A DNA stretch of 64,000 bases from assembly GCF_030819275.1 (NCBI RefSeq), contig NZ_JAUTBL010000002.1, positions 2,501-66,500 of the forward strand. The letters run 5' to 3'. The notes beneath the pieces are model-generated. The model was given only the letters and a program-made list of their open reading frames with translations. It did not search any database and was not told the origin of the DNA. Positions 45,839 through 53,449 of this stretch are shown here, piece after piece. Every line of letters begins with the position of its first letter. Within the stretch, counting starts at the first letter, position 1. Made by a program: the position numbers and the translations under genes. Source of the stretch: Agrobacterium larrymoorei (GTDB taxonomy: Bacteria > Pseudomonadota > Alphaproteobacteria > Rhizobiales > Rhizobiaceae).

Positions 45839-46623
45839 TGAACGAACTCATCATCCAGGGTGTCAGCCGCACCTTTCCGGGCGTGCGTGGCGGTACGCCG
45901 ACACTCGCTCTCCAACCGACGGACCTCGAAATCCCCAAGAACGACTTCGTCACCATTCTCGGGCCTTCCGGCTGCGGAAAATCCACATTGCTTCGCATTA
46001 TTGCGGGTCTTGATCGCCCGACCACCGGCAAGGTTCTGCTGGCTGGCCAGGAAGTGAAGGGACCGGGGGCTGATCGTGGCATGGTCTTTCAGTCCTATAC
46101 CCTGTTTCCCTGGCTCACTGTGCGCGAGAACGTCGCCTTTGGCCTGCGCGAGCGAGGCGTGGCGGAGAAGGAAAAGTGGGACGTCGTCGACAGCTACATC
46201 GACAAGGTCGGCTTGCGGGGCTTCGAGAACCACTGGCCCAAGCAACTGTCCGGCGGCATGCAGCAGAGAACGGCGATTGCCAGGGCGCTTGCCAACGGCC
46301 CACGCATTCTGCTGCTCGATGAACCCTTCGGCGCGCTGGACAACCAGACGCGCGGCCTCATGCAGGAATTGCTGCTCGGCATCTGGGAGCGGGAGCAGAA
46401 GACGGTCATCTTCGTGACGCATGATATCGAGGAAGCGGTCTTCATGGCCAACCGTGTGGTGACGATGTCGGCGCGTCCAGGCCGCATCAAGTCCATCACT
46501 CCTGTCGATCTTCCGCATCCGCGTCATTACACCGTCAAGGCCAGCCCGGAATTCTCTGAGCTGCGTGCGCGGCTGACCGAGGAAATCCGCGGAGAGGCAA
46601 TTGCGGCGGCCACCCATGGCTAA
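45838..46623 (+). CDS. ABC transporter ATPase (SsuB/TauB type)
   Basis: 261 residues. Walker A GPSGCGKST, signature LSGGMQQRTAIARAL, Walker B LLLDEPFGALD, switch VTHDIEEAV, followed by the family's MSARPGRIKSI. Completes the importer with the two preceding genes. Confidence 0.93.
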   Translation: MNELIIQGVSRTFPGVRGGTPTLALQPTDLEIPKNDFVTILGPSGCGKSTLLRIIAGLDRPTTGKVLLAGQEVKGPGADRGMVFQSYTLFPWLTVRENVAFGLRERGVAEKEKWDVVDSYIDKVGLRGFENHWPKQLSGGMQQRTAIARALANGPRILLLDEPFGALDNQTRGLMQELLLGIWEREQKTVIFVTHDIEEAVFMANRVVTMSARPGRIKSITPVDLPHPRHYTVKASPEFSELRARLTEEIRGEAIAAATHG

Positions 46624-46710
46624 GCTTTGCTGACGGTGATATCAGGCGGGCTATCAAAGCGCCGTGCGTCCTGTTGGACCCACAAACGACGCTTTACCTT
46701 TTTGAAGATA

Positions 46711-46758
46711 CGCATCGTGCTTTTCCGAAAAGCGATTTCCGATTTTCGGGCCGATGTG
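46711..46758 (+). repeat. Rhizobial-type intergenic palindromic repeat
   Basis: CGCATCGTGC, TTTTCCGAAAAGCGATTTCC, GATTTTCGGG, CCGATGTG in a row form a nested palindrome. The TTCCGAAAA...TTTTCGG core with an ATG/CAT-like outer pair is that of short palindromes scattered in many rhizobial genomes (RPE type). It lies 18 bases before the regulator start. An open frame running through it from 46674 is therefore not the regulator's start. Confidence 0.6.
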
Positions 46759-46775
46759 TAAACGGAACAAGAACC

Positions 46776-47510
46776 ATGGCTGAAGCGGCGGCACCGCAGG
46801 AAAAGTCCTTGCACGAACGCATCATGAGCGACGTGGAAGGCCGGATTCTGTCGGGCGAATGGCCGCCCGGCTATCGTATTCCCTTCGAGCACGAGCTGAC
46901 GAAAGAGTATGATTGTTCCCGCATGACGGTGAACAAGGCGCTGACCGAGCTGGTCAAGAAAGGCCTGATCGAGCGCCGCCGTCGCTCCGGCAGCTTTGTC
47001 ACCCGTCCGCATGCGCAATCGGCGGTTCTGGAAATTCACGATATCCAGCGTGAAGTCCAGCAGATGGGACTCACCTATGGCTACCGGCTGGATGATCGCG
47101 AGTTGCGCAAGGCGACGTCTCAGGATCGAGCAGCACTGGAGGTCAAGGCGGGTGCCAGCATTCTCTCGCTGACCTGCCGGCATTTCACCGGTGACATTCC
47201 ATTCTGTCTTGAAGACCGCATCATCAATGTCTCCGCCGTGCCGGAGGCAAGGGAAGCGGATTTCTCCTCCGTCGGTCCGGGGTCATGGCTTTTGCAGATG
47301 GTACCCTGGAGTGCTGCCGAACACCGCATCCGCGCCATCTCCGCGGATCGGCGCATTGCCGATGCGCTCGCGATCCCCGTTGGCACCGCCTGTCTGGTCG
47401 TTGAGCGGCGAACCTGGCACGGCCAGACCTATGTCACCCATGTCACAGTGACGTATCCGGGTGATCGTCATGAGCTGGTAGCGCAGTTCCTGCCGATGCA
47501 GCAGCAGTGA
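46776..47510 (+). CDS. GntR-family regulator, HutC subfamily
   Basis: 244 residues from the ATG at 46776. The winged helix has LHERIMSDVEGRILSGEWPPGYRIPFE and YDCSRMTVNKALTELVKKGLIERRRRSGSFV. The C-terminal UTRA ligand domain has LSLTCRHFTGDIPFCLEDRIIN and YPGDRHELVAQF, strongly like HutC, the histidine-utilisation repressor that senses urocanate. No hut enzyme genes are in the window. It probably controls the adjacent importer through the palindrome at 43960, but it may also act elsewhere. Confidence 0.85.
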   Translation: MAEAAAPQEKSLHERIMSDVEGRILSGEWPPGYRIPFEHELTKEYDCSRMTVNKALTELVKKGLIERRRRSGSFVTRPHAQSAVLEIHDIQREVQQMGLTYGYRLDDRELRKATSQDRAALEVKAGASILSLTCRHFTGDIPFCLEDRIINVSAVPEAREADFSSVGPGSWLLQMVPWSAAEHRIRAISADRRIADALAIPVGTACLVVERRTWHGQTYVTHVTVTYPGDRHELVAQFLPMQQQ

Positions 47511-47594
47511 TTCCTGGCAAGCGAGCGCAAAAACATCGCTTCATCACGCATGTTTTTCTGAAAGATGAGTTTACAGCTCCGGTTTACACGATGT

Positions 47595-47607
47595 ATTAGT
47601 TGCTAAT
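47595..47607 (+). promoter_or_regulatory. Small palindrome before exbB
   Basis: ATTAG-TTG-CTAAT, perfect 5-bp arms, about 110 bases before exbB in a 206-base gap. It might be an iron-linked operator, but it matches neither the TGA-N9-TCA form of RirA-type sites nor the full Irr element. Confidence 0.3.
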
Positions 47608-47716
47608 CTTACTCCACTTATAGCGGGGCGGGCTTGCATGTCCGCTGCTTCGGTGCGGGTAGGGGCTATGCCGATGCGTCTGGTCGTCGTGCAGTACAGA
47701 AACCCGGGACCATCTG

Positions 47717-48829
47717 ATGACCTCCACATTCTCGCTTTCTTCGTCCAATCCTGTCATGGCGCCATGGATGCGGTACCGACACGTAGCGCTGGCAATGACC
47801 GTCATGCTCTGCGTCTCTTCTGTCCAAGCCGTTGCCCAGACCGCAGCACCGACTGAAAACGTGCCCGCCACGACGCAGGTCGAGCCTCAGCAGGCTCCTT
47901 CGCCGGCTACGAATTCCACCCCGCCCGCTCCCCTTCAGCCATCGCAAGCGCCACAGGATCAGCAAGCGCCTGCAACGACGGCTCCTTCGTCAACAAGCGA
48001 AGCCTCCGATCAACCGTCCGGCGTACAGACACCGTCAGCAGCAGAGCCAAGCCCCGCTGGTGAGGCTCTTTCTCCGGTGGAGGTGAGCGCCGATGAACGG
48101 TCCGATATTCCGCACAATCTGTCCCCTTGGGGCATGTTCATGGCGGCAGACTGGGTCGTCAAAAGCGTCATGATCGGCCTTGCTCTGGCCTCGCTCATCA
48201 CCTGGACGGTCTGGCTGGCGAAGTCGATCGAGCTTGCAGCAGCACGGTTGCGCGCAGGTTCGACGCTGAAAATCGTTCACAAGGCGAAGACACTGGCCGA
48301 AGCCACTGATGCCGTCGAGAACAAGGGCGGTCCTGCGGCCTTGATGTTGCGCATGGCCTCCTATGAGATGCAGCTTTCCGACGCTGTTGTGGCGCACACC
48401 GATGGCGGTGGCATCAAAGAACGCGTCTCCTCCATCCTGTCGCGCATCGAAACCCATGCGGGCCGTCGCATGTCGCGCGGCACCGGCGTCCTCGCCTCCA
48501 TCGGTTCTGTATCCCCCTTCGTCGGTCTCTTCGGGACCGTCTGGGGCATCATGAACGCCTTTATCGGTATTTCCGAATCGCAGACGACCAACCTGGCGAT
48601 CGTTGCCCCCGGCATCGCTGAAGCACTGCTGGCAACGGCAATCGGCCTTGTGGCCGCCATTCCGGCGGTGGTGATCTACAACGTCTTCGCCCGTTCCATC
48701 ACCGGCTATCGCCATCTGCTGGCCGATGTTGCTGCGGGCGTCGAGCGTCTCGTCAGCCGCGACCTTGATTTCCGCCGCATCCCGCCTGGCAGCGCGTCCA
48801 AGCCTCAGGTCTCGCTGGTAGGACGATAA
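47717..48829 (+). CDS. exbB: TonB-system proton channel protein ExbB
   Basis: 370 residues, longer than the 240 of enterobacterial ExbB because of a signal peptide (VALAMTVMLCVSSVQAVAQ) and a Pro/Ala/Gln-rich periplasmic segment (residues 40-130), the long form usual in rhizobia. The three-span MotA/TolQ/ExbB core follows: SVMIGLALASLITWTVWL, then ASIGSVSPFVGLFGTVWGIM and ALLATAIGLVAAIPAVVIYN. It forms the proton-driven motor with ExbD that energises TonB for uptake of siderophores, haem and vitamin B12. Confidence 0.95.
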   Translation: MTSTFSLSSSNPVMAPWMRYRHVALAMTVMLCVSSVQAVAQTAAPTENVPATTQVEPQQAPSPATNSTPPAPLQPSQAPQDQQAPATTAPSSTSEASDQPSGVQTPSAAEPSPAGEALSPVEVSADERSDIPHNLSPWGMFMAADWVVKSVMIGLALASLITWTVWLAKSIELAAARLRAGSTLKIVHKAKTLAEATDAVENKGGPAALMLRMASYEMQLSDAVVAHTDGGGIKERVSSILSRIETHAGRRMSRGTGVLASIGSVSPFVGLFGTVWGIMNAFIGISESQTTNLAIVAPGIAEALLATAIGLVAAIPAVVIYNVFARSITGYRHLLADVAAGVERLVSRDLDFRRIPPGSASKPQVSLVGR

Positions 48830-48833
48830 GATC

Positions 48834-49343
48834 ATGGCGGGCGGTATTCGAGAAAGTCACGGGGAAGAACTTCCCGAAAACCATGAAATCAACGTCACGC
48901 CCTTCATCGACGTGATGCTGGTGCTGCTCATCATCTTCATGGTGGCGGCGCCGCTTGCGACCGTGGATGTCAATGTCGACCTTCCGGCCTCGACGGCAAA
49001 GCCGGCCGAACGCCCTGACGAGCCGCTATACCTGACGGTGAAGGATGATCTGTCGCTCAATATCGGCAATGATGCGGTGGCGCGTGAAGCGCTTGCGACG
49101 AGCCTCGATGCCAAGACGGGCGGCAAGAAGGACACGCGTATCTTCCTGCGCGCTGACAAGGCGGTGGATTACGGCCACTTCATGGAGATCATGAACCTGC
49201 TGCGTGACAGCGGATATCTGAAGATCGCGCTTGTCGGGCTGGAGGGTGTTGCAGCCCCAGCACCAAATGCCGCACCAGCCTCTCCCTCCAGCCAGCCGCA
49301 ACCCGGCCAGCCCGCGCCTGGTCCAAATGGAGGCGCGCAGTGA
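48834..49343 (+). CDS. exbD: TonB-system protein ExbD
   Basis: 169 residues, four bases after exbB. NHEINVTPFIDVMLVLLIIF carries the single span with the proton-path Asp, followed by the periplasmic domain (KDTRIFLRADKAVDYGHFMEI). The tail is Pro/Ala/Gln rich (PAPNAAPASPSSQPQPGQ). Partner of ExbB. Confidence 0.95.
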   Translation: MAGGIRESHGEELPENHEINVTPFIDVMLVLLIIFMVAAPLATVDVNVDLPASTAKPAERPDEPLYLTVKDDLSLNIGNDAVAREALATSLDAKTGGKKDTRIFLRADKAVDYGHFMEIMNLLRDSGYLKIALVGLEGVAAPAPNAAPASPSSQPQPGQPAPGPNGGAQ

Positions 49344-50272
49344 CAGACCCCGTCCAGCTCCGGTCCGGACGCTCCCGCTTGGGAGATGCCGCGCTCTGGT
49401 CTGTGGCAGCGCTCGTCATGGTTTCGGCGCATGCGGTTGCCGCCTATTATCTGATGCAGCAGAGCAAGGTCGAGTTGGGCGATAACGCGCCTCAAGCTGC
49501 AATCATGATCGAGCTTGCGGCTCTGCCGGAGGCCGTCAATACCGAGCAGACGGTTGAAGCCAATGACGAGATCGAAACAGAAGAAGTCAAGAGCAACGTT
49601 GCCGAACCGGTAGACGAACCTCCACCAGTCGAGCCGCCGCCGGAACCCGTTCCAGGGCCTGTCGTCGAGCAACCGCCACCGGAGCCTGAGCCCACACCTG
49701 AGGTGCAGCCAGAGATAGCGCAACCCGTCGAGCAGGAGCCTCCGCCGGAACCGGTGCAGGAGATCGATCCCATCGAGCAGCAGCAGGTGGCAGAACTCGA
49801 GAATGTCGAGGTTCCGCTTCCGGTGCTTCGCCCACCTCCGCCACCGGTGCAAAAGAAGGTGGAGAAGGACAAAGAGCCAGAAAAGAAGCGCGTGCAGAAG
49901 CCGACGCAGGCGCAACAGCAATCACAGCGTCGGGATATCGCTAAAGCAGAGGCGTCCCAGTCCGACAGAACGGCTGCTTCACGCAATAGCGCTGGGTCCG
50001 CATCGTCTTCCGTCTCTCCCGCTGATTGGGCATCGAAGGTTCAAAGCGCTGTTGCCCGCCGTATCGTACGCGGCGCGGGACGTTCTGGCATGACAGTCAC
50101 TGTGTCCTTCGTCGTGCAAAACGATGGCTCGATTGGTCGGCTCAGCGTGGTCAAATCCACGGGCGATGAGGCCGTTGATGCGAAAATAAAGTCGTCGATC
50201 GGCAGGGCATCGGTCTCAACGCCGCCGCCAGGTGCGCAGACGTCCTTTGTGGTCCCTGTCCAGATCAGATAG
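49340..50272 (+). CDS. tonB: TonB protein
   Basis: 310 residues from a GTG at 49340 overlapping the exbD stop (GTGA). One N-terminal span (DAALWSVAALVMVSAHAVAA), then a Pro/Glu-rich stretch of about 100 residues that crosses the periplasm (PPPEPVPGPVVEQPPPEPE is one block), a Lys-rich part (KKVEKDKEPEKKRVQK) and a C-terminal TonB domain (GMTVTVSFVVQNDGSIGRLS, DEAVDAKIKSSIGRA). Transmits energy to outer-membrane receptors. Followed by a hairpin shared with the convergent phnF. Confidence 0.93.
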   Translation: MTDPVQLRSGRSRLGDAALWSVAALVMVSAHAVAAYYLMQQSKVELGDNAPQAAIMIELAALPEAVNTEQTVEANDEIETEEVKSNVAEPVDEPPPVEPPPEPVPGPVVEQPPPEPEPTPEVQPEIAQPVEQEPPPEPVQEIDPIEQQQVAELENVEVPLPVLRPPPPPVQKKVEKDKEPEKKRVQKPTQAQQQSQRRDIAKAEASQSDRTAASRNSAGSASSSVSPADWASKVQSAVARRIVRGAGRSGMTVTVSFVVQNDGSIGRLSVVKSTGDEAVDAKIKSSIGRASVSTPPPGAQTSFVVPVQIR

Positions 50273-50296
50273 CGGTCGCTTGCAAGGCGACCGCTT
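50271..50296. terminator. Hairpin between convergent tonB and phnF
   Basis: AGCGGTCGC (50271-50279) and GCGACCGCT (50287-50295), perfect nine pairs, starting at the tonB stop codon. There is no long T tract on either side, so it may be a weak bidirectional terminator. Confidence 0.55.
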
Positions 50297-50305
50297 CCAT
50301 TACCG

Positions 50306-51043
50306 TCAATTCTCCACGGTGAATTGCACCACATCCGCCGGAAAGCGGCTGGTGCCAAACTGTATCGGCTTGCCGTCCATGTCGATATTCAAGGAGTCGG
50401 AGACAAGAAGAATGGCCCCTGGTGACAATTCGAGATCGGCCAGATCGTCGGCCTCCGCGTGGCGGGCGGACACGGTGGTTGATGCCCGGACATAATCGGC
50501 CACGCCGGATAGTTTCAGCGCTTCGGTGATAGAGCGCGTTTCCTCATAATCAGTGGCAATGCCACCGAACCGATCCGCCGGGAACCAGGATGTGGAGCGC
50601 GACACCGGCTTCTGATCGACCTTGCGCAGCAATTCCAGCCGGATGAGTGGCGCGCCCGGTGCGACATTCAGCTTCTCGGCGAGCGCCGTGGTTGCTCCTT
50701 CCAAGGAATGGGCCAGAAGCAGCCCTTCCATCTCCCGTGCCTGATCGCCGAGACCAGTGGTAAAGCGTGTACGTTTCGAGATCGGAAAACTGAGGCGGTC
50801 CTTGCGGGTGATAAGCGTGCCGCGTCCTTGCAGCGCCTGAACGATGCCTTCATCCGCAAGCGCTGCAATAGCGCCTCTGACGGTATGACGGTTAACGCCG
50901 AAGCGTTCGGCCAGCACCATCTCTGATGGCAACATGCCGGTTCCATCATATTCCCCCGCAGCAATTGCCGTCCTGATCCGGTCGGCGATCTGGCGCCACA
51001 GCGCGACGCCGTTCTTCTTTCGCATATTGTTCGTCAGGGTCAT
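50306..51043 (-). CDS. phnF: Phosphonate-utilisation GntR regulator PhnF
   Basis: 245 residues. The winged helix has LWRQIADRIRTAIAAGEYDGTGMLPSE and RFGVNRHTVRGAIAALADEGIV; a UTRA-type ligand domain follows (LEGATTALAEKLNVAPGAPLI, EADDLADLELSPGAILLV). Divergent from phnG with an 80-base gap. Its start codon lies inside the Pho-box-like repeat at 51042-51059. It probably represses the phn genes and itself when no phosphonate is present. Confidence 0.92.
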   Translation of the reverse strand: MTLTNNMRKKNGVALWRQIADRIRTAIAAGEYDGTGMLPSEMVLAERFGVNRHTVRGAIAALADEGIVQALQGRGTLITRKDRLSFPISKRTRFTTGLGDQAREMEGLLLAHSLEGATTALAEKLNVAPGAPLIRLELLRKVDQKPVSRSTSWFPADRFGGIATDYEETRSITEALKLSGVADYVRASTTVSARHAEADDLADLELSPGAILLVSDSLNIDMDGKPIQFGTSRFPADVVQFTVEN

Positions 51044-51059
51044 GTCACACGCTTGTCAT
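51042..51059 (+). promoter_or_regulatory. Pho box before phnG
   Basis: ATGTCAC-ACGC-TTGTCAT: two 7-bp direct repeats 11 bases apart, close to the PhoB consensus (CTGTCAT twice, 4-base spacer), oriented toward phnG. Phosphonate use is normally turned on by PhoB at low phosphate. Confidence 0.75.
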
Positions 51060-51094
51060 CCTTAGGGCTTAAATCTAAGCTATCTTGTATGGTT

Positions 51095-51110
51095 GTCTAT
51101 ATCAATAGAC
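51095..51110 (+). promoter_or_regulatory. Candidate PhnF operator
   Basis: GTCTAT-ATCA-ATAGAC, a perfect inverted repeat 14 bases before phnG, between the Pho box and the ribosome site. The position would block transcription. Its form is right for a GntR/HutC-type repressor, and phnF is the divergent neighbour. Confidence 0.65.
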
Positions 51111-51123
51111 GTTTGAGGATAAA

Positions 51124-51582
51124 ATGAACGAACCGACCGAAATTCAAGAGGCGAGAAAGCGGGCCGCAGGGCTCCTAGCCCGTGCGACGGTTGAAGAGCT
51201 TCTCCTGTGCTGGAACGCTCTCGACGCCAAGCCAACCGTCGAAAAGGTCCGTGGCCCGGAAACCGGGCTCGTCATGGTGCGCGGAAGGATCGGCGGCGGC
51301 GGTTCGCCCTTCAATCTCGGAGAAGCGACGGTGACGCGCGCGACGGTCAAGCTCGCCTCCGGCACGATCGGCCATGCCCATGCGCTCGGCACCAGCCGCA
51401 AGCAGGCATGGTACGCGGCAATCGCCGATGCCCTTTGGCAAGAAGAGGCCACCCGCCCTCTCGTCGAGCGTGAGGTTCTTTCTGTGGTCGCGTCCCGTAT
51501 CGAGAAGCGCAAAGCAAACGCTATCCAGCAAACCGCCGCAACCCGCGTCGATTTCTTCACCATGGTTCGGGGAGACGACTAA
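51124..51582 (+). CDS. phnG: C-P lyase core complex subunit PhnG
   Basis: 152 residues (E. coli 150). GAGGA precedes the start. Family marks: RAAGLLARATVEELLLCW, GLVMVRGRIGGGGSPFNLGEATVTRA (in parts), TIGHAHALGTSRKQAWYAAIADAL. PhnG joins PhnH, PhnI and PhnJ in the core complex; with PhnI it helps attach the phosphonate to ribose. The stop overlaps the phnH start (TAATG). Confidence 0.95.
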   Translation: MNEPTEIQEARKRAAGLLARATVEELLLCWNALDAKPTVEKVRGPETGLVMVRGRIGGGGSPFNLGEATVTRATVKLASGTIGHAHALGTSRKQAWYAAIADALWQEEATRPLVEREVLSVVASRIEKRKANAIQQTAATRVDFFTMVRGDD

Positions 51583-52187
51583 TGTCCGCCAAAGCAAATA
51601 TCGTAACGGGTGGATTTTCCGATCCGGTCTTCGATTCCCAGCACATCTTCAAGGCCGTTATGGACGGCATGGCGCGCCCAGGGAAACTGCAGTCATTCGA
51701 TCTGCCGATCCAGCCGCCAAGCCCGCTTGGCAAAGCCGCCGGGGGCATTCTCCTGACGCTCTGCGATTACGAGACGCCTGTCTGGATGAATGGTGCCTTC
51801 TCAAAATCGGTCGCTCCAAGCTGGCTGAGCTTTCATACGGGCGCGCAGATGGCGGCCAGCAAGGCCGAGGCTCGTTTTGCGGTGCTTGATGCCGGAAGCC
51901 AGCTCTCCTCCTTCGATCTTTTTGCTCAGGGCAGCCAGGAATATCCCGATCGCTCCGCAACGGTGATCATCGAAGTGCCGGATCTGGCAGGCGGTCCGAG
52001 ATTGCGCCTCTCCGGCCCCGGCATCCGCGAGACCGAGACCATAGAGCCCACGGGCCTGCCAGATATCTTCGTACGCCTGTGGAGCGAGAACCGGGCGGTC
52101 TTCCCCCGCGGCGTTGACGTCATCCTCACGTGCGGCAGCCACTTCATCTGCCTGCCGCGCTCCACCCGCATTGAGACGGAGGCCTGA
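51582..52187 (+). CDS. phnH: C-P lyase core complex subunit PhnH
   Basis: 201 residues. VTGGFSDPVFDSQHIFKAVM at the start and GMARPGKLQ are characteristic, as are ICLPRSTRIE at the end and LSGPGIRETETI. Structural subunit, distantly like a PLP-transferase fold without the cofactor. Third position from the promoter; three bases separate it from phnI. Confidence 0.95.
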   Translation: MSAKANIVTGGFSDPVFDSQHIFKAVMDGMARPGKLQSFDLPIQPPSPLGKAAGGILLTLCDYETPVWMNGAFSKSVAPSWLSFHTGAQMAASKAEARFAVLDAGSQLSSFDLFAQGSQEYPDRSATVIIEVPDLAGGPRLRLSGPGIRETETIEPTGLPDIFVRLWSENRAVFPRGVDVILTCGSHFICLPRSTRIETEA

Positions 52188-52190
52188 GCC

Positions 52191-53300
52191 ATGTATGTTG
52201 CCGTAAAGGGTGGGGAAACCGCCATTGCCAATGCGCATCGCTTACTTGCAGATCGTCGTCGTGGAGACCGCAACCTGCCGGCCATGACGGTTGGCCAAAT
52301 CGTCGAACAGCTTGGACTGGCCGTGGATCGTGTGATGGCCGAAGCGTCGCTTTACGATCGCGCACTTGCCGCGCTCGCGGTGAAGCAATCGCGTGGCGAC
52401 ATGATAGAAGCGATCTTTCTGCTGCGCGCCTACCGCACCACCCTGCCACGGTTCGGTTATTCCAAGCCGGTGGAAACGGGCCAAATGCTGGTCGAGCGTC
52501 GCGTGTCGGCGACCTACAAGGATCTACCCGGCGGACAGTTGCTGGGCCCGACCTTCGACTACACGCACCGCCTGCTCGATCCTTCGCTTCTCGAAGATGG
52601 AGAGGTTGAGGAACCCGTTCTGCGCGATTCAGAACCTGAACATGTCATGCGCGTTTCGGAAATTCTGGCCGAAGAAGGCCTGATCGAGAGCGATGGCGAG
52701 ATGCCGGAAGACCATATCCCCGGCGATCTGACGCGCGAGCCAATGGAGTTTCCCATGGCGCGGGATCTGCGGCTGCAGTCGCTCGCCCGGGGCGATGAAG
52801 GCTTCCTCCTCGCATTGGCCTACTCAACGCAACGTGGTTACGGTCGCAACCACCCCTTTGTCGGCGAAGTGAGAATTGGCGAGGTTGAAGTCGAGCTGGA
52901 TATCCCGGAACTGGGTTTCGCCGTCTCCATCGGCGATATCCAGGTGACCGAATGCCAGATGGTCAACCAGTTCAAGGGTTCGGCCAAGGCACCGCCGCAG
53001 TTCACCCGCGGTTACGGTCTGATTTTTGGCCAGAGCGAGCGGAAAGCAATGGCGATGTCGCTGGTGGACCGTGCGTTACGCGCAGATGAATTCGGTGAGG
53101 ATAGAACCGCACCGGCGCAAGACGAAGAATTTGTGATTTCCCATGCGGACAATGTTCAGGCGACGGGCTTCGTGGAGCATCTGAAACTCCCGCACTATGT
53201 CGATTTCCAAGCTGAACTTGGTCTTGTCCGAAACATGCGCGCCGATTTCGAGGCTGCGCAAAGCTCAGATGAAAGTTGGTTGAACGATGCGGCTGAATAA
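52191..53300 (+). CDS. phnI: C-P lyase core complex subunit PhnI
   Basis: 369 residues (E. coli 354). Start MYVAVKGGETAIANAHRLL is conserved; middle LPRFGYSKPVETGQML and ATYKDLPGGQLLGPTFDYTHRLLD (in parts). NHPFVGEVRIGEVEVEL and the histidine-rich EHLKLPHYVDFQAELGLVR near the end are family features. PhnI is the nucleosidase that, with PhnG/H/L, forms the ribose phosphonate triphosphate. A gap of 149 bases follows before phnJ, unusual in an otherwise compact operon, and holds a small gene on the other strand. Confidence 0.95.
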   Translation: MYVAVKGGETAIANAHRLLADRRRGDRNLPAMTVGQIVEQLGLAVDRVMAEASLYDRALAALAVKQSRGDMIEAIFLLRAYRTTLPRFGYSKPVETGQMLVERRVSATYKDLPGGQLLGPTFDYTHRLLDPSLLEDGEVEEPVLRDSEPEHVMRVSEILAEEGLIESDGEMPEDHIPGDLTREPMEFPMARDLRLQSLARGDEGFLLALAYSTQRGYGRNHPFVGEVRIGEVEVELDIPELGFAVSIGDIQVTECQMVNQFKGSAKAPPQFTRGYGLIFGQSERKAMAMSLVDRALRADEFGEDRTAPAQDEEFVISHADNVQATGFVEHLKLPHYVDFQAELGLVRNMRADFEAAQSSDESWLNDAAE

Positions 53301-53310
53301 AGACGTGGTT

Positions 53311-53400
53311 TTAGCGCTGCTCGTTGAACCAGTAAGCGCAAAATACGCTGGAAGCTGCAAATACAGTGAAGAACAGCGCAATGAGAATTCCGATCTCCAT
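53311..53400 (-). CDS. Possible 29-residue membrane peptide, antisense in phnI-phnJ gap
   Basis: On the minus strand AGGAG lies nine bases before the ATG at 53400 (another ATG at 53406 is closer). The 29 codons read MEIGILIALFFTVFAASSV, then FCAYWFNEQR and a stop at 53311. This is one hydrophobic span of about 20 residues followed by a short polar, partly charged tail, the form of bacterial single-span small proteins. It exactly fills the only long gap in the phnG-L run without touching either neighbour. It resembles no family I know; it may also be a chance frame. Too short for normal gene callers. Confidence 0.5.
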   Translation of the reverse strand: MEIGILIALFFTVFAASSVFCAYWFNEQR

Positions 53401-53449
53401 GATCATTTACTCCTGACATCCGTTGTGACTTACGGAAGGACAACGCACG

